From positions 1 through 64,000 of the forward strand of contig ONBK01000001.1 of NCBI GenBank assembly GCA_900316055.1: a stretch of DNA of 64,000 nucleotides, read 5' to 3'. The notes beneath the pieces are model-generated. The model searched no databases. It worked only from the letters and a program-made list of their open reading frames with translations, and had not been told where the DNA came from. This DNA is from an uncultured Bacteroidales bacterium (GTDB lineage: Bacteria > Bacteroidota > Bacteroidia > Bacteroidales > P3). Positions 16,005 to 24,775 of the stretch are shown in pieces (position 1 is the stretch's first letter; each line of letters opens with the position of its first letter). The position numbers were made by a program, and so were the translations under genes.

Positions 16005-18353
16005 ATGAAGAAACTATTTGTATTTATGACATTTGCACTGATGGCGGGTGCTGGCGTGGCCAGTGCGCAAAGCAAGAATATCACACTGGAGGACATCTGG
16101 ACGAAGGGAACCTTCCGTGCCAAAGGCGTCTACGGCATCCGCTCGATGCAGGACGGTGAGCACTACTGCACCATGAGTCGCACAGGCATCACCAAATACA
16201 ACTATGCCACTGGTGAGAAGGTGGAGGATGTGTGTCTCTTCAATTCTCCCGAGATGAGCAAGAAGGCCCAGTCCCTGCCCCCGATAGAGGGCTATGAGTT
16301 CAGCCAAGACGAGCAGAAGATACTGCTCAGCAGCGGTTTCGAGCCCATCTACCGCCACAGCGGCGTGAGCGACTACTACATCTATGATGTCAAAGACAAG
16401 ACCTTCACGAAGATAAGCAATAACGGCAAACAGCGCCTCACCACCCTCAGCCCCGACGGCACCAAAGTGGCTTTTGTGCGCGATAACAACCTCTACTGGA
16501 TGGACCTCGCCACCCTCGAGGAACACGCCATCACCACCGACGGCAAGGTGAACGAGATTATCAACGGCACCACCGACTGGGTCTATGAGGAGGAATTCGC
16601 CATCACCCAAGGCTTCCAGTGGAGCCCCGACTCGAAGAAGATTGCCTACATGCGCTTCGACGAGAGCAAGGTGAAGGAGTACAACATGCAGATGTGGGGC
16701 GAGCTTTACCCCGAGGATTACCGCTACAAATACCCCAAGGCTGGCGAGGACAACAGCAAGGTGTCGCTCCATGTATACAACATTGAGACCAAAGGGAAAT
16801 ACACCCCTGTGCTCGATGGCCGAAGCACCACGGTGGCTGACGGCAAGTGCAAATGGGAGTATATCCCTCGTTTCCAATGGACCAACACCTCTGATGTACT
16901 GGCTGTCATGGTCATGAACCGCTTGCAGAACACAATGGAGATACTGGCTGTCAACACCTCCAACAACGGCCTTAACGACAAGGGCATCACCAAAATCTAC
17001 GAAGAGCAGTGTAACACTTACGTCGATGTGCCCGACACCTGGCAGTTCATCACTGTGGGCAAAGGCAAGAAGGCCCAGCAGCAGATGCTCATCACGAGCG
17101 AGCGCGACGGTTATCGCCACATCTACCTCTACGACTTGAATGGTTACCTTGTGAAGCAGGTGACCAGCGGCGAGTGGGAGGTCTGCGAAGTGGCAGGCGT
17201 GGACGTGAAGAACAACCGTCTCTACTACACCAGCCGCGAGCACGGCGCCATCAACAAGAGCCTCTTCATGATTGGATTGGATGGCAGTAAAAAGAAATGC
17301 CTAAACTTCCGCGACAAACAGATGACCGACATTTATGAAACAGAGGGGCTCTACTTCTCACATGGCAACATTTCACAATGGTATGTAGAAGGCACCTACA
17401 ACGCCACCTTCAGCGAAGGCTGCAAGTACTATATCTGCACCTACAGCAACGCCAACATGCCTCCTGCCTACACACTGCACAACGCCTCAGGCACCCTCAT
17501 CAAAGTGCTGCAAAACAATGCCGACCTGCAAAACAAGATGCGCGAATACGGTGTGATAGGGTCATACAAAGCACAATTCAAACAATTCAAACGATTCAAT
17601 ACGTTCAAGACATCACACGGCACCAGACTCAACTACTACGCCATCACTCCGAAGGAGTTTGACGAGAACAAGAAATACCCTGTGCTCATCTACGTCTACG
17701 GTGGTCCCGGCAACCAGCAGGTGACCAACAGCTACGGCTACTCGGACTATTACTGGTACCACATGCTGGCCGAGAAGGGCTATGTGGTGATGTGCTTCGA
17801 CGGTCGCGGTACTGGCGGACGTGGTGCACAGTTCAAAAAACAGACCTACGGCGATCTGGGCCGCATGGAGTGCGAAGACGCCATCGAGGCAGCCAAATGG
17901 CTGGGTCAGCAGAGCTGGGTTGACAAAGACCGCATCGGCATCTGGGGATGGAGTTTCGGTGGCTACCTCTCCACCCTCTCGCTGCTCAAGGGTAACGATG
18001 TCTTCAAGACCGCCATCGCCGTGGCACCGGTGATGAACTGGCGCTACTACGACAACATCTACACCGAACGCTTCCTCGGCCTCCCCAAGGACAACGCCAA
18101 GGGCTACGACGACAACTCGCCGCTCAACTTCGCAGACCAGCTGAAGGGCAACTACCTGCTCATTCACGGCACGGGCGACGACAACGTCCACTTCCAGAAC
18201 AGCGCCGAGATGGTGGAGAAGCTGGAGAATGCCGGCAAGCAGTTCGAGTTCCGCATCTACCCCAACAAGAACCACAGCATCTATGACGCTACGGGCAACA
18301 CCCGCCTCAACCTCTACCAGCTGATGACTGATTTCATCCTCAGAAAATTATAA
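16005..18353 (+). CDS. Dipeptidyl peptidase IV, serine peptidase family S9
   Basis: This exported peptidase releases X-Pro or X-Ala dipeptides from oligopeptides. I start it at ATG 16005 rather than at an earlier in-frame codon, because a signal peptide (KKLFVFMTFALMAGAGVASA) begins there and the upstream part holds the promoter. The mature protein has a beta-propeller half (residues about 30-520) and an alpha/beta-hydrolase half. The triad is visible: Ser650 in GWSFGGY, Asp725 in HGTGDDNVHF and His757 in NKNHSIYD. Residues about 523-538 (AQFKQFKRFNTFKTS) come from an ATTCAA microrepeat at 17573-17615. The next gene starts six bases on. Confidence 0.93.
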   Translation: MKKLFVFMTFALMAGAGVASAQSKNITLEDIWTKGTFRAKGVYGIRSMQDGEHYCTMSRTGITKYNYATGEKVEDVCLFNSPEMSKKAQSLPPIEGYEFSQDEQKILLSSGFEPIYRHSGVSDYYIYDVKDKTFTKISNNGKQRLTTLSPDGTKVAFVRDNNLYWMDLATLEEHAITTDGKVNEIINGTTDWVYEEEFAITQGFQWSPDSKKIAYMRFDESKVKEYNMQMWGELYPEDYRYKYPKAGEDNSKVSLHVYNIETKGKYTPVLDGRSTTVADGKCKWEYIPRFQWTNTSDVLAVMVMNRLQNTMEILAVNTSNNGLNDKGITKIYEEQCNTYVDVPDTWQFITVGKGKKAQQQMLITSERDGYRHIYLYDLNGYLVKQVTSGEWEVCEVAGVDVKNNRLYYTSREHGAINKSLFMIGLDGSKKKCLNFRDKQMTDIYETEGLYFSHGNISQWYVEGTYNATFSEGCKYYICTYSNANMPPAYTLHNASGTLIKVLQNNADLQNKMREYGVIGSYKAQFKQFKRFNTFKTSHGTRLNYYAITPKEFDENKKYPVLIYVYGGPGNQQVTNSYGYSDYYWYHMLAEKGYVVMCFDGRGTGGRGAQFKKQTYGDLGRMECEDAIEAAKWLGQQSWVDKDRIGIWGWSFGGYLSTLSLLKGNDVFKTAIAVAPVMNWRYYDNIYTERFLGLPKDNAKGYDDNSPLNFADQLKGNYLLIHGTGDDNVHFQNSAEMVEKLENAGKQFEFRIYPNKNHSIYDATGNTRLNLYQLMTDFILRKL

Positions 18354-18359
18354 TCGATT

Positions 18360-19127
18360 ATGAAGAAAATATTTTTATTGGGCTTAATGGGTCTAATGGG
18401 TTTCATGGGAAACCCTACTCAGGCACAATTCAGCGACTACGGCGTGAGAGTTGGCCTCGGTTTGGCAACCATGGACGATGACTTGTCGACCTCGGCACCG
18501 ATTCTGGGTGCCACCCTCGGTGGCTATGTCACCTACACCTTCGCCAAAAGTGAGAGTATGCTTCAGGAGACCTTCTTCCTGCAGTCGGGGCTGAACCTGA
18601 ACCGTCGCGGCAGCAACTTCGAAGAGACGCTCGAAAACGGCAGCAACCTGATGCACCGCGAGGGCTACTACCACGCCTACTACCTGCAGCTGCCCATTCT
18701 GGTGGGTATCCACTACGAGCTCCCCATCCGCGCCTCGGGTCATGTGGTAGGAATCTTCCTGGGACCACAGGTGAGTTTTGGCCTCTTTGGACGCTATAGC
18801 GACCGCAAGATCACTCCCAGCATCCCTTCGCCTGCCGCCAACTATGACGTGAACTTCAACGGTTCGGAAGAATCGCGTAAACTGTTCAACCACATCAATC
18901 GTTTCGATGTGGGTGCCATCTTCGGCGTGAGCTACGAGTACAAAGAATTCACAGCCTCGCTGTATATCGACCGTGGATTTCTGGCCACCTCGGAGGGCGA
19001 AGACGTGCTTCGCATCATTGAGAACAATCAGGGAGGCGGCAGCGACGTGAACGTAAAGATTCCCAACGGCCACAACGTGGCCTATATGCTCTCGCTGAGC
19101 TATAAACTGGGGAGTTTCAACAAATAG
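18360..19127 (+). CDS. Outer-membrane beta-barrel protein (PorT/porin-like family)
   Basis: The 255-residue product has a signal peptide whose hydrophobic core, [12 protein letters not shown], is encoded by a GGGTTTAATGGG-type microrepeat, and a cleavage region TQAQ. The rest alternates polar and hydrophobic residues with Gly/aromatic turns and ends in a beta-strand ([11 protein letters not shown]), as in small Bacteroidota barrels. It probably sits in the outer membrane. It is placed between DPP-IV and gltX, apparently in one transcript. The specific function is not known. Confidence 0.7.
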   Translation: MKKIFLLGLMGLMGFMGNPTQAQFSDYGVRVGLGLATMDDDLSTSAPILGATLGGYVTYTFAKSESMLQETFFLQSGLNLNRRGSNFEETLENGSNLMHREGYYHAYYLQLPILVGIHYELPIRASGHVVGIFLGPQVSFGLFGRYSDRKITPSIPSPAANYDVNFNGSEESRKLFNHINRFDVGAIFGVSYEYKEFTASLYIDRGFLATSEGEDVLRIIENNQGGGSDVNVKIPNGHNVAYMLSLSYKLGSFNK

Positions 19128-19140
19128 AAAAAAAGCACTA

Positions 19141-20664
19141 ATGGTAAGAGTAAGATTTGCCCCGAGTCCTACGGGGCCGCTACACATCGGTGGAGTACGC
19201 ACGGCACTCTACAACTACCTCTTTGCCCGCCAAAACGGCGGCAAGATGATTCTCCGCATCGAAGATACCGACCAGACACGCTTTGTGCCTGGTGCCGAGC
19301 AATACATCATTGAAGCCCTCGACTGGTTGGGCATCGAATTCGACGAGGGTGTTCATCTTGGAGGTCCCTTCGGTCCCTACCGCCAAAGCGACCGCAAGCC
19401 CATGTACCGCCAGTATGCCGAGCAGCTTATCCGCGACGGCTGGGCCTACTACGCATTTGACAAGCCCGAAGCCCTTGAGGCCAAACGCAAGGAATATGAG
19501 GCGCAGAAGAAGACCTTCCAATACGACTGCAACACACGGCTGCAGATGGAGAACAGCCTCAGCCTCGGTATGGAGGAGGCGCAGCGCCGCATCGTGGCCG
19601 GCGAACCCTACGTAGTACGATTCCAGTTCCCCGACAATATCGACATCACCGTTAACGATATGATTCGTGGCGATGTCACTATGAACAGTCGTCTGCTGGA
19701 CGACAAGGTGCTGTTCAAGAGCGACGGTATGCCCACCTACCACCTGGCCAATATCGTCGACGACCACACCATGGAAATCACGCATGTGATCCGTGGCGAA
19801 GAGTGGCTTCCGTCGGCTCCGCTGCATGTGATGCTCTACAAAGCCTTCGGCTGGGAGGGCACCATGCCTCGCTTCGCCCACCTACCTCTGCTACTCAAAC
19901 CCGAGGGTAACGGCAAGCTAAGCAAGCGTGACGGCGACCGCCTCGGCTTCCCCGTCTTCCCCCTCGAATGGCACGACCCCAAGAGCGGAGAAATCAGCAG
20001 CGGCTACCGCGAACAGGGCTACCTGCCCCAGGCCGTGGTCAACATGCTGGCGTTGATGGGATGGAATCCAGGTACCGAACAAGAGATAATGTCAATGGAA
20101 GAGTTAATTAAACTCTTTAATGTGGAGCATATCAGCAAGAACGGCGCCAAGTTCAACCTTGACAAAGCCAAATGGTTCCAGCACGAATACTTCCAGATGC
20201 TCAGCGACGAGGAGGTGGCTGCCTATCTGGAGCAGGAGCTAAAGGCCCGCGGCATCACTGCGAGCCACGATTACATCGTGCGTGTAGCCGGCATGATGAA
20301 AGAACGCATCACCTTCCCCAACGAGCTGTGGGAGACCTGCTGCTACTTCTTCGAGGCCCCAACAGAATACAACGAGAAGGATGTGGCCAAACGCTGGACT
20401 TCCGACATGCACATCCACATGGCAAAGGTCGTCGAGATACTGAACACCGTGCCTTTCGAACACGACGCTATCCACAAGGCGCTGCTCGACGACTACATCG
20501 CCGCCAACGGCCTGAACACCGGCAAAGTGATGAATTCGCTGCGCATCGCTGTGGTAGGCCGCACCGTGGGGCCCGACATGATTACGCTCATCCTGACGAT
20601 TGGCAAAGAAGAGACCATACGCCGTGTGGAGAGAGCCATTGAAAAGATAAAAGTTAATAGTTAA
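19141..20664 (+). CDS. gltX: Glutamyl-tRNA synthetase
   Basis: This class I aminoacyl-tRNA synthetase charges tRNA-Glu. The 507-residue protein begins with [20 protein letters not shown], which contains the HIGH-type signature (HIGG), and has the KMSKS-type loop as [13 protein letters not shown]. The C-terminal anticodon-binding region is present and the length is family-typical. The start at 19141 directly follows an A-rich stretch after the beta-barrel gene. Confidence 0.96.
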   Translation: MVRVRFAPSPTGPLHIGGVRTALYNYLFARQNGGKMILRIEDTDQTRFVPGAEQYIIEALDWLGIEFDEGVHLGGPFGPYRQSDRKPMYRQYAEQLIRDGWAYYAFDKPEALEAKRKEYEAQKKTFQYDCNTRLQMENSLSLGMEEAQRRIVAGEPYVVRFQFPDNIDITVNDMIRGDVTMNSRLLDDKVLFKSDGMPTYHLANIVDDHTMEITHVIRGEEWLPSAPLHVMLYKAFGWEGTMPRFAHLPLLLKPEGNGKLSKRDGDRLGFPVFPLEWHDPKSGEISSGYREQGYLPQAVVNMLALMGWNPGTEQEIMSMEELIKLFNVEHISKNGAKFNLDKAKWFQHEYFQMLSDEEVAAYLEQELKARGITASHDYIVRVAGMMKERITFPNELWETCCYFFEAPTEYNEKDVAKRWTSDMHIHMAKVVEILNTVPFEHDAIHKALLDDYIAANGLNTGKVMNSLRIAVVGRTVGPDMITLILTIGKEETIRRVERAIEKIKVNS

Positions 20665-20683
20665 AAGATAATAGTTTTATACA

Positions 20684-21310
20684 ATGGAGAACAACAAATT
20701 CAACAAGATTCTACTCATCTGCAACGCCGTACTGTTCCTTGGACTGGTAGGCATCTACATTCTTCACTTCACCGGCAACAATGTTTCCGGCAGCAAGGTC
20801 AATGCCGCAGCAAAGGCCCCTGTAGTGAAAGAAGGAGGCCTGAAAGTGGCCTACGTCAACACCGATACGCTGCTGGCCAAATACCAGTATGCCAAAGACC
20901 TCGAGACCGAACTCCTCGCCTTCAAAAACCAGCAGGAAGCCTATGGCAAACAGCAGGTGGAGAAATTCCAGAAAGACTATCAGGACTACCTGAAGAACGG
21001 TGCCAACATGACCCTCACCCAACAGCAGGCCAAAGAAGAGGAGCTGAAGAAACGTGCCGACAAGATTGGTAGCCTCGAGCAGGAACTCACCGCCAAAATC
21101 ATGGAGCGTCAGATGGCAGAGAACACCAAACTGCTGAATGCCATCTTCGCTTATGTACGCGATTACAACGAGCAGAACCAGAAGTTCGACATCATCTTGA
21201 GAAAGACCTTCGAAAACTCCCCCACCCTCTACATGAACGAAGGGATGGACATCACCGAAGAGATTCTCAACGGCCTCAACGAGGAGTACAAAAATCTCAA
21301 GAAAGATTGA
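20684..21310 (+). CDS. OmpH/Skp-like periplasmic chaperone family protein
   Basis: The 208-residue product has an N-terminal membrane or signal-anchor segment (residues 8-29) and then a long charged coiled-coil region rich in Glu, Lys and Gln (LETELLAFKNQQEAYGKQQ onward), with the VAYVNTDTLLAKYQYAKDLE start typical of OmpH/Skp proteins. These hold unfolded outer-membrane proteins in the periplasm. The retained N-terminal anchor is common in the Bacteroidota members. The 19-base gap after gltX contains a TTAATAGTTAAAAGATAATAG-like microrepeat. Confidence 0.8.
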   Translation: MENNKFNKILLICNAVLFLGLVGIYILHFTGNNVSGSKVNAAAKAPVVKEGGLKVAYVNTDTLLAKYQYAKDLETELLAFKNQQEAYGKQQVEKFQKDYQDYLKNGANMTLTQQQAKEEELKKRADKIGSLEQELTAKIMERQMAENTKLLNAIFAYVRDYNEQNQKFDIILRKTFENSPTLYMNEGMDITEEILNGLNEEYKNLKKD

Positions 21311-21322
21311 TTAAGTTGGGGG

Positions 21323-22354
21323 TTATTTGCTAAACCCAGCTTTGAGGTTCGAAAAGGTCTTACTACCACGGAAATAGTAATCCGACAGAAGCAGTCGTTG
21401 GTACACACCGGCGACTGTTTCTTGTTTCAAGGCGGCGCGTTTCTCCTTCAGTTGCGGCAGCAGGGAGCGATACTCCCTGTGAGCTTCGCGGACGGCATTA
21501 AATTCACCCACATGGCCTTGAAGGAGGAATTTTAGCGCAGCAATACCGTCGAGCAGCATCCTGCGACGCAGCACCTTCTTCATGCGCTCGTCGGGCAGGT
21601 TCTTATAGAGCATAGAGAGGTTGTTGCGGAAATTAAGACGGGTCTTAAAGGGTGACGATTTGGGCAAAGTTCCGCCACCGACATGATAGAGCACCGACTG
21701 AGGACAGTAACGGACGGTATAGCCGCTGTTCAGTGTCCGCCAGCAGAAATCTATCTCCTCCATGTGGGCGAAGAAGTCGCCATCGAGGCCACCCAGCTGA
21801 TGAAAAATGGAAGCTTTGACGAACATTGCGGCGCCAGTGGCCCAAAAGATATTGCATTCGTCGTCATACTGGCCGTGATCCTGCTCCAAAGTGGAGAAGA
21901 TGCGTCCGCGACAGAAAGGATAGCCATAGCTGTCGATGAAACCACCGGCACCGCCGGCATACTCGAAGGTATCCTTCTGGTCGTACATCATCAGTTTGGG
22001 CTGCGCTATCGCCACCTGCGGGTCACGTTCCATCATCGCCACCACAGGCGCTATCCAATGCGGAGTGCATTCCACATCGCTATTGAGCAACACATAATAG
22101 TCGGCCTCCACCTGTGCGAGAGCGCGATTATAGCCCTCGGCGAAGCCGTAGTTCTTATCAAGCAACACGAGTTGCACCTGGGGATAGTACTCACGCATGA
22201 AGGCAACGGAGTCGTCGGAAGAACCGTTGTCGGCCACTACAACCGACACCGAAAGACTTTCGTCAGAAACCGAATATTCTACTACCGACGGCAGGAAACG
22301 CTCAAGCATCCCACGCCCATTCCAGTTCAATATTACAACAGCAACCCGTATCAT
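21323..22354 (-). CDS. Glycosyltransferase family 2
   Basis: The 343-residue protein opens with VAVVILNWNGRGMLERFLPS and VVADNGSSDDSVAFM, the nucleotide-sugar-binding start of GT-A family 2 enzymes, and carries NSDVECTPHWIAP (the metal-binding Asp motif) and FAHMEEIDFCWR (ED-x-D catalytic-type motif). It is close to rhamnosyl and related surface-polysaccharide transferases. The ATG at 22354 is preferred over a TTG one codon earlier. Neighbouring lipid A acyltransferase and envelope genes suggest a cell-surface glycan role. The actual sugar is unknown. Confidence 0.88.
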   Translation of the reverse strand: MIRVAVVILNWNGRGMLERFLPSVVEYSVSDESLSVSVVVADNGSSDDSVAFMREYYPQVQLVLLDKNYGFAEGYNRALAQVEADYYVLLNSDVECTPHWIAPVVAMMERDPQVAIAQPKLMMYDQKDTFEYAGGAGGFIDSYGYPFCRGRIFSTLEQDHGQYDDECNIFWATGAAMFVKASIFHQLGGLDGDFFAHMEEIDFCWRTLNSGYTVRYCPQSVLYHVGGGTLPKSSPFKTRLNFRNNLSMLYKNLPDERMKKVLRRRMLLDGIAALKFLLQGHVGEFNAVREAHREYRSLLPQLKEKRAALKQETVAGVYQRLLLSDYYFRGSKTFSNLKAGFSK

Positions 22355-22383
22355 CAATTATTAACTATTATCTATTTATACAA

Positions 22384-23190
22384 TTAACTTCTCTTCAGTT
22401 TCCAGCGACGGTGACTCCAGAGCCAGTATTCAGGTTTTGCGGTGATATCCTTCTCCAAGCGTCGCACATAACTCTCCACAATGCTGTACTGAGGCACCTC
22501 ATTCGGATGCTCACATAGCACATCGAAAGACACCGTATAATGGCCACGTTTCACCTTGTCCACACGGTAGTAGAGCACCGGATAGTCATATTTGCGGGCG
22601 AAGTATTCAGCACCGTATAGGAACGCCGTATCCTGATGGAAGAAGGTGGTCCAGTAGGCTTTGTCGGCATGTGCCGGCGACTGGTCGCTGAGCATCATCA
22701 GGGCACAAGGCACATGGTGACGATCGTAGAAATCGACTACCTCGCGGACATTATTGGAATAAACCACTTCTGTTCCAAAACGGGTCCTCCGACGGAAGAC
22801 CCAAGGTTCGAGGGCCTTGTTGCTCAATGGCTTCCCCACCCCGATTCCGTGATGGAAGAGCTGCATATTAAGCGAAGTGACCATATACTCCCAACTGTTG
22901 TAGTGGGCCGACATCAGCACCACACTCTTTCCCTGCTCGTAGTAGCGGTTCACAATCTCGCGGTTGATCACACGATAGTGTTTCAGTATCCAACGCGGTG
23001 ATGCGAAGAGGTTCCAAATACCCTCGACGAGGATATCACTCAGGTGATGGTAGAAGCGGCGCTCCAACTTCCGGCGCTCCTTCTCGTCCTTTTCAGGAAA
23101 AGAGACCTCGAGATTGCGCCTCACCACCTTAGTGCGATAGCCCAACAGTTTATAGGCGATCAGATATATTATGTCCGACAGCAGAAACAA
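22384..23190 (-). CDS. Lipid A acyltransferase (LpxL/HtrB family), short at the N-terminus
   Basis: Members of this family add secondary acyl chains to lipid A at the inner membrane. The active-site H-X4-E motif is visible as HYNSWE, and YRTKVVRRNLEVSFPEK is a family signature. The reading frame can start no earlier than TTG at 23190, because a TAA lies two codons upstream. It begins directly with FLLSDIIYLIAY, so about 20-30 residues of the usual N-terminal membrane helix are missing (268 residues against roughly 290-310). It may be a genuine short form with a TTG start, or an N-terminally damaged gene. Confidence 0.82.
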   Translation of the reverse strand: MFLLSDIIYLIAYKLLGYRTKVVRRNLEVSFPEKDEKERRKLERRFYHHLSDILVEGIWNLFASPRWILKHYRVINREIVNRYYEQGKSVVLMSAHYNSWEYMVTSLNMQLFHHGIGVGKPLSNKALEPWVFRRRTRFGTEVVYSNNVREVVDFYDRHHVPCALMMLSDQSPAHADKAYWTTFFHQDTAFLYGAEYFARKYDYPVLYYRVDKVKRGHYTVSFDVLCEHPNEVPQYSIVESYVRRLEKDITAKPEYWLWSHRRWKLKRS

Positions 23191-23209
23191 ACCTTAACTT
23201 TAACCGTTA

Positions 23210-24742
23210 TTAATATCCGCGATTAAACTGCTCTCCCACTTCACCAACCACATTCTCGCCAATCTGCTGACGGCTGAGGCGACGTTCCCACATGGGATCC
23301 TGCACCTCGCCGCGAGCGTTGCTGTTGAGCAGGGTGTAGTAGCCGCTACGATGCTCGTCCCAGAAGAGGAACACTCGGTCGGGATCGTCTGTCGGCAACT
23401 TGTTGTAGCGCCAGAGCTGATAAGGCAGATAGTAGATATGTCCCTGCGAGGGGCTGGTCATATCGTCGTTGCTGATAGTTCCGCGTTGCTGCATGGTCTC
23501 GGTCGTTCCCTTGAAAGTATTGCCAAATTTGTTCACCGAAACGAAATTCTTCTCGTCTCTGATGAAGTCTGGAGGGCCATACTGCAGATACACGCGTCCG
23601 CGGTCGGTGTGGATGCCCTGTGTGCGAGGATAGCTGAAAACAGCCTGCACATGATCCACACGCTCTTTGTATTTCAGCCATTCCGCTTCCGCAGTCATCG
23701 GGTAGCGCACCTGCCAGAAACGATAGAGAAACGCCTGTTTCTCCTCGAGACCCGGACGGCGGATAAGTTCTTTCGCCACACTGCGTTCGTGACTCGAGGC
23801 CAAAGGATAGAGGGCGTCGATATAGATATTCAACTGTTCCTCGTCGGTATAGCGACCGACGAAAGTGGTGGCGAAATCGCTCAACGCCATCTCCATCACG
23901 CTGGGATTCGAGCGGAAGAAAGGCACTTTCTTGTAGAGCAACTTCTGGTTGTCTTTGTTGCGAAGTTCCACTACAAGGTTGTAGTTGCCTGAAGGCAGCT
24001 GCGAGATATCAAGGCTTCCGTAAACCGGAATGCATGGAGCGCCCTGTTTGCGAGTCGACGACTGCTGTCTCTCGAAGCGGGTGCCGGTCTCCTGCTGCTC
24101 AATATAAGCCAACACGAGGAACTGTTTTTCACCCACCTCTTTGTCGATATTGTACACCTCGAAATAGTAGTGTATCTGGCTCACCTGCTCGGGGAAGAAG
24201 TCGCTCACATACGGTTCCATATCATATCCGCCGCGCGAGAGGATATTTTCCGTTTGTGTGGGCTTCACCGACGACATCAACTGGAGGCTCGACATCGCGG
24301 GGTGCTTCTTGTCGTAGTTCACCACCAGCTTCTCCGTCACCGTCGATGCATTCTGCTCGCTCCCCTTGTCACGCAAGGTAATTTCGAGGTCGTAGATGCC
24401 ATTCTTCACCGAGAAGCGCTGCACGTCGAGGAAGCTGAAATTCAGTTCGTCGAGCGAAGTCACCATCGGGCTGTTCAGGTCATACTTCTTCACATAGCAC
24501 ACCGAGTCGCCCTGTTTCAGCACCGTCACCACTTCGGCGGTGGCGCGATAGGTCCCCGACTCCATCTTCTGAAACTGCATTGTCCACGCGTCGAACGAGA
24601 GATAAGTCTCCACATAGGGCATATCGGTCTTGGGTGAATAGAACGTGCTGTAGGCAAACACCGCCTGCATCTGCGCCTGGGAAATTGAAAATTGAAAATT
24701 GAAAATTGAAACTAATGCCGCAATAATCAATATTTTTTTCAT
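23210..24742 (-). CDS. GWxTD-domain secreted protein
   Basis: The 510-residue product has a signal peptide whose core (ALVSIFNFQFSISQAQ) is encoded by an AATTGAAAATTGAAA microrepeat at 24676-24716. The C-terminal third (residues about 345-480) fits the GWxTD domain known only from Bacteroidota-like genomes: it contains HTDRGRVYLQYGPPDFI and LPYQLWRYN. The N-terminal two-thirds is beta-rich. The domain has no established biochemical role. The protein probably acts in the periplasm or at the outer membrane. Confidence 0.82.
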   Translation of the reverse strand: MKKILIIAALVSIFNFQFSISQAQMQAVFAYSTFYSPKTDMPYVETYLSFDAWTMQFQKMESGTYRATAEVVTVLKQGDSVCYVKKYDLNSPMVTSLDELNFSFLDVQRFSVKNGIYDLEITLRDKGSEQNASTVTEKLVVNYDKKHPAMSSLQLMSSVKPTQTENILSRGGYDMEPYVSDFFPEQVSQIHYYFEVYNIDKEVGEKQFLVLAYIEQQETGTRFERQQSSTRKQGAPCIPVYGSLDISQLPSGNYNLVVELRNKDNQKLLYKKVPFFRSNPSVMEMALSDFATTFVGRYTDEEQLNIYIDALYPLASSHERSVAKELIRRPGLEEKQAFLYRFWQVRYPMTAEAEWLKYKERVDHVQAVFSYPRTQGIHTDRGRVYLQYGPPDFIRDEKNFVSVNKFGNTFKGTTETMQQRGTISNDDMTSPSQGHIYYLPYQLWRYNKLPTDDPDRVFLFWDEHRSGYYTLLNSNARGEVQDPMWERRLSRQQIGENVVGEVGEQFNRGY

Positions 24743-24775
24743 AACTCTGAACTTTTATCTGTTATCTATTATCTC

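Noticed and set aside
16014..17243. Minus-strand frame of 409 codons opposite DPP-IV
   Set aside because: It is antisense to a protein with an intact propeller and triad, and has no separate signals.
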